64,000 nt of DNA from Cellulophaga sp. RHA19 (GCF_002813425.1 NZ_PHUL01000001.1:434001-498000), one strand, 5' to 3'. Positions 53,906 to 62,042 are shown, counted from the stretch's first letter. Notes: generated from the sequence alone by a model not told the origin. Made by a program: numbers and translations.

Positions 53906-54919
53906 TTAATTTAAACGTTGTTTTACAGATTTAACCGTGTCTAAAACAGATTTTTCAAAAGAAATTGGCTTCCAATTAAATACTTCTTTTGTTTTGCTAA
54001 CATCTGCGTTATAGGTGTTCCCAATAAAAGGTTTCATACCTTTTAAATCGCTATTAAAATTAGACATAAATTTTAATAAGAAATTTGGACCTTCTAAAGT
54101 GCTTACTTTATCGTTTCCATTTGCTTTTAGAATTTGAGCCATTTCTTTAAACGAATATGGATTTTCGGTTGCAACAACAAATCGTTGTCCGTTTGCCTTC
54201 TCATTTTCTAAAGCCTTAACGTGTATACTGGCAATATCTCTTACATCAGACATATTCATACGTACTTTGGCAAGCATTGGCATTTTACCAGTAATCATAT
54301 CCTTAACAATATTCATTGATTCACCAGAGAGTTTATCTGACAAGGTTGGTCCCCAAATTGGACCTGGATTAATAACAACCAATTCCAACTTATTATCTCC
54401 TTTTTGAGTTTCTATAAAATCCCAGGCACTCTTTTCTGCAAGTGTTTTACTTTTTACATAGGCAGACATATTTTTAGCATTTGGGTTAGTCCAAGTATCT
54501 TGCTCTATGTTTAATGACTTATTTGCATCACCAAACATTGCTACCATAGAAGAAGTTAAAACCACGCGTTTTACACCTGCGCTTTTAGCAAAATTTAAAG
54601 CACGTTGTGTACCGTCAATAGCAGGTTTTATAATTTCGTTTTCATCTTTAGGCTCACTTGCCACATAAGGCGAGGCAATATGTAAAACATAGTCACAATC
54701 TTGCATTGCTTCCATCCAGCCTTCATCTTTTAAAAGGTTAAGCTCACAAAACTCTAAATTACCATTGGGTTCAACTTCTTTTTTAATTAATCTTATTAAT
54801 TCATCTGCTTTAGATAAGTTCCTAACAGAACCTTTTACGGCATATCCATTTTTTAGTAATTCCACTGCTGCGTGCAGACCAACATACCCTGAAACTCCTG
54901 TTACTAATACTTTTTTCAT
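53906..54919 (-). CDS. NAD(P)-dependent epimerase/dehydrogenase (extended SDR)
   Basis: This 337-residue cytoplasmic oxidoreductase has the N-terminal dinucleotide motif TGVSGYVGLHAA (7-18), the S...YxxxK active site visible as SSMVA...YVKSK, and a NAD-binding Rossmann fold typical of dihydroflavonol-4-reductase/aldehyde-reductase-like members. It may reduce aldehydes or steroids; no specific substrate is supportable. It is the only minus-strand gene of the array and is divergent from an HxlR-type regulator that lies next to it, suggesting that the pair is a regulatory unit. Confidence 0.85.
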   Translation of the reverse strand: MKKVLVTGVSGYVGLHAAVELLKNGYAVKGSVRNLSKADELIRLIKKEVEPNGNLEFCELNLLKDEGWMEAMQDCDYVLHIASPYVASEPKDENEIIKPAIDGTQRALNFAKSAGVKRVVLTSSMVAMFGDANKSLNIEQDTWTNPNAKNMSAYVKSKTLAEKSAWDFIETQKGDNKLELVVINPGPIWGPTLSDKLSGESMNIVKDMITGKMPMLAKVRMNMSDVRDIASIHVKALENEKANGQRFVVATENPYSFKEMAQILKANGNDKVSTLEGPNFLLKFMSNFNSDLKGMKPFIGNTYNADVSKTKEVFNWKPISFEKSVLDTVKSVKQRLN

Positions 54920-55054
54920 TTTATTATATTTTATTTACATCAAAATATTACTTGCTAATTGCAAGCAAAGATACTATTTTACTTTTATTTTGCAAGTAAT
55001 AAATAATTAAACGTATTTTTACAGAATTATTAGTATGATAATACCACATTAAAA

Positions 55055-55474
55055 ATGGAACATAAATTTAGATGCAACTGCCCTATTACAAGCGCTATTG
55101 ATATTATTGGAGATAAATGGTCTTTAGTAATTATTAAGCAAATGTTGACCGAAAAGAAGAAAACATTTAAAGATTTTATTGAGAGCGAAGAAGCTATAGC
55201 AACAAATATTTTGTCTTCGAGATTAAAAATGTTAGAAGAATTTAAAATTATAGTAAAAGGAAAACTTCCTGAAAACAAAAAAACAAACATCTATACTTTA
55301 ACAGAAAAGGGAATTGCACTTACACCATTAATTGTAGAACTATCTATTTGGAGTGATGCTAATCTACGAGAGTTTCATTCTGATTTATATGCAGGTGAAG
55401 AGTTAAAAATGTTAAGAGGTAACAAAGAAAAGTTTATTGAAAATATAGTAGAAAATTATAAGAAGAATAATTAG
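55055..55474 (+). CDS. HxlR-family winged-helix regulator
   Basis: This 139-residue DNA-binding regulator has the HxlR signature near the N-terminus (CPITSAIDIIGDKWSLVIIKQM) and the winged helix to about 100 (TNILSSRLKMLEEFKIIVKG, LTEKGIALTPLIVELSIW). Two Cys at positions 7 and 9 (CNC) may be redox- or aldehyde-sensing, as in other HxlR proteins with conserved N-terminal Cys. It is divergent from the SDR gene by 135 bases and probably controls it. Confidence 0.88.
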   Translation: MEHKFRCNCPITSAIDIIGDKWSLVIIKQMLTEKKKTFKDFIESEEAIATNILSSRLKMLEEFKIIVKGKLPENKKTNIYTLTEKGIALTPLIVELSIWSDANLREFHSDLYAGEELKMLRGNKEKFIENIVENYKKNN

Positions 55475-55503
55475 CTATAATAACATATTGAGAAAAAAAT
55501 AAA

Positions 55504-55623
55504 ATGTCATTTTTTGACACTAAATATAAATTAAAAGCTAACGAATATAGTTTAGTGGTACCATTAGTATTAAATAATACTAATATTACTCTTAGTAAAG
55601 ACTATAAAAACGGATATGATTAA
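55504..55623 (+). CDS. Possible 39-residue peptide or gene remnant
   Basis: ATG at 55504 opens 39 codons ending at TAA 55621-55623, with residues MSFFDTKYKLKANEY at the start and LNNTNITLSKDYKNGYD at the end. It looks compositionally protein-like but is short, has no neighbour evidence, and may be the decayed end of a larger cassette gene. Very uncertain. Confidence 0.25.
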   Translation: MSFFDTKYKLKANEYSLVVPLVLNNTNITLSKDYKNGYD

Positions 55624-55678
55624 AAAATTTCTACTAAGGCTAGCTATTGTTATGCTTCCTTAGGTAGTTATTTAATTA

Positions 55679-55721
55679 GGTGCTTAAACCACTCAGCAAA
55701 CCATACAAAAACACGTTGAAC
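55679..55721. repeat. Half attC-like site (right arm only)
   Basis: GGTGCTTAAACCACTCAGC and CATACAAAAACACGTTG match the right halves of family A sites (GTGCTTAAACCACGCAAC...CATACACAAAACCGTTG). No matching left arm is found upstream, so this is a decayed or truncated site with crossover GTTGAAC at 55715. Confidence 0.55.
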
Positions 55722-55789
55722 AACATTTCTAAAAACGGCATAATTATTGTTAAATTCCTATAATATTTTAACTATAAAAAACAGTTTAA

Positions 55790-56353
55790 ATGAGAAAATC
55801 ATTACTAACACTAGCTTTTTGTGTACTGACTTTAATTGCAAAATCACAAACCGCAAGTGTTGAACAATCCATTTATGGAATACAAACAGGAGTTTTAGGA
55901 ATTTGGGCTCATAAGGAGACAAAATTATCTAATCAAATTGTTTTAAGAGCAGAAATTGGAATGGATGCTGGTTTTTGGGGAGGAAGTTTTTATCCTAAAA
56001 ATGGATATTTAATGACACCTGTAATTAGATTAGAACCTAGATGGTATTATAATCTTAACAAAAGAGTCTCTAAATCGAGAAATATTAGCGGAAATAGCGG
56101 AAATTTTTTAACACTACAAACAAATTATAACCCAAATTGGTTTGTAATATCAAATTATGATAATGTAGAAGTGGCTGACCAAATTTCCATAATACCAACT
56201 TGGGGAATTAGAAGAAATATTGGGAATCATTTTACATACGAAACTGGAATTGGAATTGGATACAGATATATTTATGCTAAAAGTGTGGGGTATTTGGAAA
56301 ATGAAGAAGAAGCTGCTTTGAATTTACATTTAAGAATTGGTTACCGATTTTAA
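55790..56353 (+). CDS. Outer-membrane beta-barrel-like exported protein
   Basis: This 187-residue protein has a signal peptide (KSLLTLAFCVLTLIAKSQ), several amphipathic beta strands with alternating aromatic residues (YLMTPVIRLEPRWYYNL, YETGIGIGYRYIYAK) and a final strand NLHLRIGYRF ending in Phe, the pattern of small outer-membrane barrels. There is no recognised domain name. It starts 75 bases after crossover-like GTTGAAC 55715, so it may be a cassette gene. Confidence 0.65.
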   Translation: MRKSLLTLAFCVLTLIAKSQTASVEQSIYGIQTGVLGIWAHKETKLSNQIVLRAEIGMDAGFWGGSFYPKNGYLMTPVIRLEPRWYYNLNKRVSKSRNISGNSGNFLTLQTNYNPNWFVISNYDNVEVADQISIIPTWGIRRNIGNHFTYETGIGIGYRYIYAKSVGYLENEEEAALNLHLRIGYRF

Positions 56354-56387
56354 TTAGAATAATAAACGACACCACAACAAAGTACTA

Positions 56388-56912
56388 TTGGAGATTAAAG
56401 AATATAAACTTTCTGAAAAAGAACTTAAAAAAATTAAGAAGAAATACTGGAAATCTATACTGGTAAATGCTATTATGTTTTTGGTGTTTACCATACTATT
56501 TTATTTATCAAATAAAAACAGAACTAATTATGATTTCTCCTTAATACTTTTCAACATATTATTTGGCATAGCTGTGTTATTATTATTTCTAAATTTAATA
56601 GGTACTATACTTAGTAGCAAAGACTTAAGAAAAGATAGCAAGGAAAGAAAAAAAATAAAAACTACAATTATTATAAAAGAAAAAAATGAGCTTGTTAAAA
56701 CAGGATCTAGCAGGAGTAATATTAGTACAACCACCTATAGACTGTTGTTTGAAAACAACGATTTTTTGACGGTATATGATGTAAGAAAAAATGATTTCAA
56801 TAAAGTAAAGGTGGGTGATACAATAACTTTGGTTTGTGCCAAATACAGCAAATTAGTTATTAAAATTGAATGGAATTCTATAAGTATAGAAAACAAAGGT
56901 TACTTAGCCTAA
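56388..56912 (+). CDS. Two-span membrane protein
   Basis: This 174-residue protein has two adjacent hydrophobic segments (ILVNAIMFLVFTILFYL and FSLILFNILFGIAVLLLFLNLIG) and a soluble C-terminal part rich in beta strands (TYRLLFENNDFLTVYDVRKND). It begins with TTG 56388. No family is recognised. The gene lies 34 bases after the beta-barrel gene with CACAACAA between, a possible decayed core. Confidence 0.6.
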   Translation: MEIKEYKLSEKELKKIKKKYWKSILVNAIMFLVFTILFYLSNKNRTNYDFSLILFNILFGIAVLLLFLNLIGTILSSKDLRKDSKERKKIKTTIIIKEKNELVKTGSSRSNISTTTYRLLFENNDFLTVYDVRKNDFNKVKVGDTITLVCAKYSKLVIKIEWNSISIENKGYLA

Positions 56913-57331
56913 ACTTGTTTGCAGTAATGGTTTTAAGCAATTTAAGCTATGTAGAAAAGCATTCATTTTACAAAAAAAACTCAAGGTTTAACCAAATATT
57001 AACTAGATATTCTAAGAATGGAATTAATGTGAGATAGTTAAACATTACATTTGAAAGAAATGAAATTGTTATGAATTATTCTGTGATGGGCAGCTGTAAC
57101 AAAAACTGTATACAAGAATGCCTGCCTAAACGTAATGCAGAATTTAAGATAAACCGTAAGGTTTGTGTATATTTATAAAGTCTGCTAAATAGAATATTAC
57201 GCGACAGCGAAATGGTTTTTTTTTGCTTTTAAAAATGAAAAATTAAAAACATAAAAATTCGGCATCTTTTTACACGCTACGTTTCATTCACAAGACCGTT
57301 ATGTTTAATTCCAAAAACAGCTTAAATTATT
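56913..57331. other. Noncoding stretch with repeat families B and C
   Basis: This 419-base stretch holds no supported gene. It contains a family C motif at 57165-57188 (GTGTATATTTATAAAGTCTG core) and a family B unit at 57228-57305 ending in core GTTATG (57298). A short frame at 57071-57178 reads as MNYSVMGSCNKNCIQE, with three Cys, but lies in a repeat and is not accepted as a gene. Confidence 0.5.
57228..57305. repeat. Repeat family B, copy 2
   Basis: Contains AATGAAAAATTAAAAACATAA and the stretch CTTTTTACACGCTACGTTTC (57266-57285), the same as copy 1 (53807-53826), then CACAAGACCGTT and a cassette start GTTATG at 57298. The RDD gene starts 34 bases downstream, in the same spacing as family A cassettes. 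Confidence 0.55.
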
Positions 57332-57931
57332 ATGAAAGAATTGACATTTGAAATAATTTTCTTAGCGGTTTTAATACTCGCGTACTTTGGAGTTTATTAC
57401 TTATCTAATTATTTGATTACTTATGAGCTAAAAAAGAAAAACACGAATAGAATATCTAACGTTAAGACTTACAAAACAATAACAAGAAGAGGTGAAGAAT
57501 ATGATTATGAATTTCCTCTAAACCCAAATATTGACGGATTTTGGATTAGATTCTTTGCCAAATTATCTGATTATAGTATTTATGCAGGATTCTTCTACTT
57601 GTTTAACAAAATGTTTAAGGAAATAAACTGCTATCCTTTTGTAATAGCTTTTCTTGCCTTATTCATTATCAATCCGATTTTTGAATCATTAACTGGTAAA
57701 ACATTTGGGAAATATATCTTTGGTATGAGAGTAATTGACGATTTTGGAGATAACCCATCATTTTTGACATCATTTATTAAAAACCTATTACAACTTTTTA
57801 GTATCGTATTTTTAATACTCTCAAGTTCAACTTTATTGGAAGACGAAATGTTTTTTCATAACAAAAAGACATTTACATACACAATTTGGAACAAAGACAA
57901 AGAAAAAATTTTAACGCAATTAAATACCTAA
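57332..57931 (+). CDS. RDD family membrane protein
   Basis: This 199-residue protein has an N-terminal span (IIFLAVLILAYFGVYYLS), then an RDD domain (about 70-190): DGFWIRFFAKLSDYSIYAGFFYLF, then NPIFESLTGKTFGKYIFGMRVI with the typical G-K-x-x-G-M-R segment, and a final LFSIVFLILSSS span. RDD proteins are thought to transport or bind small solutes; the substrate is unknown. It is in a cassette starting at core GTTATG 57298. Confidence 0.8.
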   Translation: MKELTFEIIFLAVLILAYFGVYYLSNYLITYELKKKNTNRISNVKTYKTITRRGEEYDYEFPLNPNIDGFWIRFFAKLSDYSIYAGFFYLFNKMFKEINCYPFVIAFLALFIINPIFESLTGKTFGKYIFGMRVIDDFGDNPSFLTSFIKNLLQLFSIVFLILSSSTLLEDEMFFHNKKTFTYTIWNKDKEKILTQLNT

Positions 57932-57939
57932 ACAAAACT

Positions 57940-58102
57940 AATAAGTGCTTAACCCAAAGTTTAGTGTATTTTTATAAAGTATGCCAAGTATTTTGATTTG
58001 ACTTTGAATAAGAAAAATTAAAAACATTTGCTTGACCAGAAGCTAAAAGCCTGCCAGATTTCTACAGGATTTTACTCATAGTCGCAACTTTAGCGTTAGG
58101 CA
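57940..58102. repeat. Repeat family C / cassette-like site
   Basis: TTTAGTGTATTTTTATAAAG (57960-57979) matches the family C motif at 57164. The right part ends GTCGCAACTTTAGCGTTAGGC, with crossover core GTTAGGCA (58095-58102) 49 bases before the alpha/beta hydrolase gene. Confidence 0.5.
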
Positions 58103-58150
58103 AATAAAATATTTAGTAAACAAATGCAATTATAAAGAAAATAAAACATT

Positions 58151-59644
58151 ATGACTTCAAACTATTTTTCAACAATAAATAATTTGCAAACAAAGCATAC
58201 CTATAAAAACTTAATTCTACTAGGTTTATTGACTATACTAGTTTTTAGCATACCGCATATTTCATATTCCCAAGAAAAGAAGACAGAGCAAACATGGGAA
58301 CTACCAGAGATAAAAAACTCATCGGTAGTTGTTAAAACTGAAACCAATTATTCAGAAGTAAATGACACTATACCAATTCGTGGAACACAATACATGATTA
58401 GAGTTCCAGAAGCATGGAATGGGATTTTATTGAACGATTTGGATTATTTACAGTCTGCCAATTCAGAAAGAAATCTTCATCTTTTGGAAGAAGGATATGC
58501 ATTATCAGGCACTAAACGCCGTCCAGATAGATTTTCGAATTATGACCCTGCTCACGAAATCCACGACATTATTTCGGTGCTTGATATTTTTGAAAAAACA
58601 TTTGGAAAGCCAAAACACACAATACAATTGGGTTGTTCTGGTGGTGGCACAATAACTTTGGCTATGGCTGAAATTCATCCTGACCGCATAGACGGAGGAA
58701 TTGCAGGTTGTGCCGCAACAAGTGCTTGGATGGCAAATACACATATGGACGCCCTATTTGTATTACAAGCTCTAATTGCTCCAAAATTACCTATTGTTGG
58801 ACTTCCTTTAAAAGGTAAAAGAATAGAAGAAATAGAGTTAAGTTGGCAAAAAGCTATTAAAGCAGCACAACAAACACCAGAGGGGCGTGCACGTATAGCC
58901 TTAGCATTTACCATTGGTCAATGGCCTGCATGGGGAGCTGCTTGGATGGAACCTTTTCCCCAACCAGATGTAAACAATGCAGATGAACTTCAAGAAAGTA
59001 TGTATAAGTGCTTAATAAAATTACTACCATCCCAAAAAGCTTTTGGCACAGTTATGCTAGAGCAATCTGGTGGTGGACAACTAAGGTTTAATGATGGAGT
59101 TGATTATACTGAGTATTACAAAAATGGCAATCCTGATTTTAAAAAGGCTGTTGAAAAATTATATAAAAAAGCAAATATAAAGCTGGAAGATGAACTTATA
59201 AAAATAAACGCAGCTCCTAGAGTAAAAGCTGATGCAGAAGCATTAAACTACTGGAGTTCCCCAGGACGAACACATATTGGAGAACCTAAAATACCATTAT
59301 TACGAATAAACACAACTGGCGATGGTTTAGTTTATCCTAGTATGGCACAAGGTTATGGAGAGTTGGTTGAAGAAAAAGGCTATTCCAAGCTTTTTAGACA
59401 AGCTTACGTTAATAGTTGGGGACATTGTACTTTTTCTTTAGCTGAATGGTTGGCAGCAATTGAAACAATGGTACAACGAATTGAAAATGGAGAATGGCCA
59501 AATACTGACCCTAAAACATTAAATTCTTTGGGAAAATCTTTAGATGCAGAAAGCGATGTTCGTTATATTGATTATAAGCCTGTTGGTAAATACAATAGAA
59601 CGTGGAGTCCTTCAGTTGATAATTTTATTGAGAAACAAAAATAA
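58151..59644 (+). CDS. Exported alpha/beta hydrolase
   Basis: This 497-residue protein has a long leader with one hydrophobic core (NLILLGLLTILVFSIPHISYSQ, about residues 19-40). The catalytic domain has the nucleophile elbow GCSGGG (Ser about residue 163), an acidic residue in NTTGDGLVYP, and His in NSWGHCTFS; AEIHPDRIDGGIAGCAATSAW is typical of secreted prolyl-oligopeptidase-like esterases. It may act on esters or peptides in the periplasm. It lies in a cassette starting at 58095 and is followed by a degraded site. Confidence 0.78.
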   Translation: MTSNYFSTINNLQTKHTYKNLILLGLLTILVFSIPHISYSQEKKTEQTWELPEIKNSSVVVKTETNYSEVNDTIPIRGTQYMIRVPEAWNGILLNDLDYLQSANSERNLHLLEEGYALSGTKRRPDRFSNYDPAHEIHDIISVLDIFEKTFGKPKHTIQLGCSGGGTITLAMAEIHPDRIDGGIAGCAATSAWMANTHMDALFVLQALIAPKLPIVGLPLKGKRIEEIELSWQKAIKAAQQTPEGRARIALAFTIGQWPAWGAAWMEPFPQPDVNNADELQESMYKCLIKLLPSQKAFGTVMLEQSGGGQLRFNDGVDYTEYYKNGNPDFKKAVEKLYKKANIKLEDELIKINAAPRVKADAEALNYWSSPGRTHIGEPKIPLLRINTTGDGLVYPSMAQGYGELVEEKGYSKLFRQAYVNSWGHCTFSLAEWLAAIETMVQRIENGEWPNTDPKTLNSLGKSLDAESDVRYIDYKPVGKYNRTWSPSVDNFIEKQK

Positions 59645-59667
59645 AATACATCAGTAACAACTGCTGT

Positions 59668-59748
59668 TAATACCCAGATATAATTAATGCGATAACTTAG
59701 TATTTATATGATTTTAGGGCCTCCTAATCATCAGAATACAAATGGCTA
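59668..59748. repeat. Degenerate attC-like site closing the array
   Basis: GTTAATACCCAGATATAATTAATGC (59667 onward, in part) resembles the left arm of site 1 (ACCGTGTATAATTAATGGC), and CCTAATCATCAGAATACAAA (59723-59742) resembles its right arm. Cores have decayed. The sequence lies immediately before the WapI-like gene. Confidence 0.5.
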
Positions 59749-59754
59749 TATTAA

Positions 59755-60207
59755 ATGATATTTCAAGGAACTAACAACCAAACTGTAGAACTAAGGATAA
59801 TAGATTATCAGTTTCCTAAAATTACCAATTGTGAATATGACTCTAATTGGCCTATAATTTACTTAAATGTAAAAAGTGATTTTGGTAATTGGCAATACAC
59901 AGATCCATCCCTGTTAGTAAAGGAAGTTTTAGAAATTATAGATTGGTTAAAAAAAATATATAAAAACGAAACGCCAAAATATAAATGTTTGGAGTTTATT
60001 GAGCCAAATTTGGCTTTTGAACTAATAAACACTGGTGTGGACTTTAATACTATTCGCATAAAATTTGATTTGGAATCTAAGCCTCAGAATGCAGATGATG
60101 AAAAGGATTATTTTGTGGACTGTAATTTTAATAATTCTGAACTGAACAAAATTATTGAAGGACTAAAAAAAGAATTAAAACCCTATTTAAAAAGAGCTGT
60201 CAAATAA
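59755..60207 (+). CDS. WapI-like immunity protein (hypothetical)
   Basis: This 150-residue soluble protein begins MIFQGTNNQTVELRIIDYQFP and has NWPIIYLNVKSDFGNWQYTDPSLLVKE (W-and-D block), the plan of WapI-type immunity proteins against contact-dependent toxins. No toxin gene is next to it. The start ATG 59755 lies 7 bases after a decayed array site, so this may have been a cassette gene. The WapI-like identification is from recalled pattern and could be wrong. Confidence 0.55.
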   Translation: MIFQGTNNQTVELRIIDYQFPKITNCEYDSNWPIIYLNVKSDFGNWQYTDPSLLVKEVLEIIDWLKKIYKNETPKYKCLEFIEPNLAFELINTGVDFNTIRIKFDLESKPQNADDEKDYFVDCNFNNSELNKIIEGLKKELKPYLKRAVK

Positions 60208-60330
60208 AAAAAACCAGCTATTTTCTTCATTAACTAAACACTTTATCTTCTTTACACAGTACTAAAAGCAAAAAACTGATTGTTAATTTACTAATAACCA
60301 TTAGTTAATCTGCTTAAAGTATTTGCCTAG

Positions 60331-60338
60331 TAATTTTG
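60331..60338 (+). promoter_or_regulatory. Possible -7 box of the PI-PLC-like gene
   Basis: TAATTTTG fits TAnnTTTG and lies 38 bases before the ATG; no clear -33 TTG is at the right spacing. Confidence 0.35.
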
Positions 60339-60376
60339 GCTAAAATTAATAACAACTTTTAACCAAAATTTAAAAA

Positions 60377-61885
60377 ATGAAAAACCTACTTAAAACAAAA
60401 ATGATGATATGTATCATTATTTTAACCAGTTTACAAAGTGTTTCTGCACAAGATGCAAACCAAATGAACAAACAGCGCAGATATGATGAAATATCATGGC
60501 TTATTACCCACAACGCAAACAATAATAACACAGATGGCCCACAAGGTTTTTTTGGCTGCTTAGGCGGAAGAAATCAAGGAAAAGGTATTAAAGCCCAACT
60601 ACAAGATGGTATTAGAAAGTTTATGGTAGATATACACAATGTTCATGGCGAATTAAGATTAAAACACGGATCACCAAATATGTGTATGATGGATGCCAAA
60701 GACTTTAACAACATTATTGAAGATTGGTTAAAAAATCATCCGTTAGACATTATTACACTACACGTACAAGCCGGCCGTAACTTAGGGATTTCTGGTATGG
60801 ATGATATTTTTTACGGAAGAAGAAGTGGCTACAAAAATATGTCTAACTACATATACAACCACAGTACTTATGTTAGTGCTAGTAGACCTGCAAATTCTGG
60901 TTCAGATACTTACCCTACAATTCAGGAAATGATTAACTCTAATAAAAGACTAGTTATTTTTAGTGAAACCAACTACAATAGTAATATTTACAGATACGAG
61001 TTTACAAATACAGTACAAAACCCGTATAGAGCAGGGCAAGTAAGTCATCTTTGGGATACCAATAAGTTTAAGGTAGACAGAGGCATAGACCACAAAACAA
61101 TACTTACAGTAAACCATTTTGCAGGAGACGCACCAACATACAACGCAGACAAAAATAAATCTAGAGAAGCCAACAAAGATGTAAGCAAAAAAGCGGTAAC
61201 TGCTTGGTTTCAGTTTGGGCACAGACCTTCGGTTGCTATAGATTATTATAATTTATCTAATGGAAGATCTACCATATCTCAGATTAACGAAGTAAACACT
61301 TTTAATGAAGTTAGAGGCAGATTTATTGACTCTAGAAACCCTAATTCTCACATTAAAAATGTGACAACTTATTTAGCCGAATATGTAAATGGTCAATGGA
61401 AAAAAATTAAAAACATTGAGTATAAAGGAGAAAGAGCAAAATGGAATTTATTTTACTCTTTTCCTGCAAGACCAAATGACAATAGAGCACTTTTTTTTGA
61501 ACACCCTAACTATACCTTTTCTCCTAGTTTTATTAAAATTGGAGATTATGATGGTACTCAAAGTAAAACCTACACAGTTAATATTACTGCCAGTCAAAAA
61601 AATACATCAAGGTCTTTTGCCGCTAACTCAACATTAAATCAACTGGCTGTATACCCAAATCCATCTTCAAACGGGGAATTAACTTTTAGCTACAACACAG
61701 ACCTACCTAAAAACTTAACATTAGACTTATATGATTTAAAAGGACAACTCATAAAAAGGGTTACTAATAAAACGGTTATAGGTAAAAATGAACTGCATTG
61801 GAACTTTAATAGTTTAAAAGGAATTTATATTCTTAAAGGTAAATTAGGAGAAGAAACAATTACTAAAAAAGTAGTATTTAAATAA
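60377..61885 (+). CDS. PI-PLC-like secreted phospholipase with T9SS tail
   Basis: This 502-residue protein has a signal peptide (MMICIIILTSLQSVSAQ), a PI-PLC X-type catalytic domain with THNANN (first His) and DIHNVHGELRLKHG (second His), and QPI/IITLHVQAGRN strands, and at the C-terminus a T9SS sorting domain starting AVYPNPSSNGELTFSYNTD and ending ETITKKVVFK. It should cleave phospholipids such as phosphatidylinositol or glycosyl-phosphatidylinositol anchors at the surface or outside. A terminator follows. No operon partner. Confidence 0.82.
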   Translation: MKNLLKTKMMICIIILTSLQSVSAQDANQMNKQRRYDEISWLITHNANNNNTDGPQGFFGCLGGRNQGKGIKAQLQDGIRKFMVDIHNVHGELRLKHGSPNMCMMDAKDFNNIIEDWLKNHPLDIITLHVQAGRNLGISGMDDIFYGRRSGYKNMSNYIYNHSTYVSASRPANSGSDTYPTIQEMINSNKRLVIFSETNYNSNIYRYEFTNTVQNPYRAGQVSHLWDTNKFKVDRGIDHKTILTVNHFAGDAPTYNADKNKSREANKDVSKKAVTAWFQFGHRPSVAIDYYNLSNGRSTISQINEVNTFNEVRGRFIDSRNPNSHIKNVTTYLAEYVNGQWKKIKNIEYKGERAKWNLFYSFPARPNDNRALFFEHPNYTFSPSFIKIGDYDGTQSKTYTVNITASQKNTSRSFAANSTLNQLAVYPNPSSNGELTFSYNTDLPKNLTLDLYDLKGQLIKRVTNKTVIGKNELHWNFNSLKGIYILKGKLGEETITKKVVFK

Positions 61886-61891
61886 AAAATT

Positions 61892-61927
61892 AAACAAACA
61901 GGGAAGTTTACTTCTCTGTTTGTTTTT
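61892..61927 (+). terminator. Rho-independent terminator after the PI-PLC-like gene
   Basis: Arms AAACAAACAGGGAAGT (61892-61907) and ACTTCTCTGTTTGTTT (61910-61925) with one mismatch and a T-run to 61927. Confidence 0.8.
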
Positions 61928-62042
61928 TCTACTAGTTGCATTCATTTTTTTACAATAACTGGTTGTGCAGACAATTGTGTAAAGAGTTTTTTTATTATAC
62001 CAATCATAAAATTTAATTTCAGGACATTAAACGTAAAATATT

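Larger units (their letters stand above)
55475..55789. other. Intergenic region holding a short frame and half-site
   Basis: A 39-codon frame (55504-55623, starting MSFFDTKYKLKANEY) has a natural amino acid mix but no known match, and could be a truncated gene end or chance. A half attC-like site follows at 55679-55721 (see that entry). No other gene is supported. Confidence 0.35.
46035..59745. mobile_element. Integron-like gene-cassette array (CALIN candidate)
   Basis: Between 46035 and 59745 mostly plus-strand accessory genes alternate with structured noncoding sites of about 130 bases. The sites begin with an AAC-type core and end with a GTT-type core, as attC sites do. In cassettes 1, 2 and 3 the first 10 bases after the crossover (GTTAGGGCTA at 46035, GTTAGGTGCA at 47413, GTTGCCCGTA at 48105) are the exact reverse complement of the core of the cassette's own 3' site (47286-47295, 47976-47985, 50202-50211); cassette 6 matches over 9 bases (52129-52137 with 53278-53286). 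Coding starts lie 13 to 62 bases after the crossover in cassettes 1-7. No tyrosine integrase is in the window. Sites after 53.4 kb are more degenerate or belong to other families. Confidence 0.72.

Noticed and set aside
53906..55474. Complete two-component or toxin-antitoxin system
   Set aside because: The two proteins are clearly an SDR oxidoreductase and an HxlR regulator; neither is a toxin.
57071..57178. 35-codon frame with three Cys (MNYSVMGSCNKNCIQE)
   Set aside because: It is short and lies within repeat family C, so it is likely chance.
46035..59745. Insertion sequence or transposon as explanation of the array
   Set aside because: No transposase gene, target duplications or uniform terminal repeats are visible; complementary cores differ per cassette, which does not fit a fixed terminal repeat.
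47286..59748. CRISPR array for the repeated sites
   Set aside because: The repeats are 130 bases long, variable, and spaced by whole genes rather than by short spacers, and no cas gene is present.
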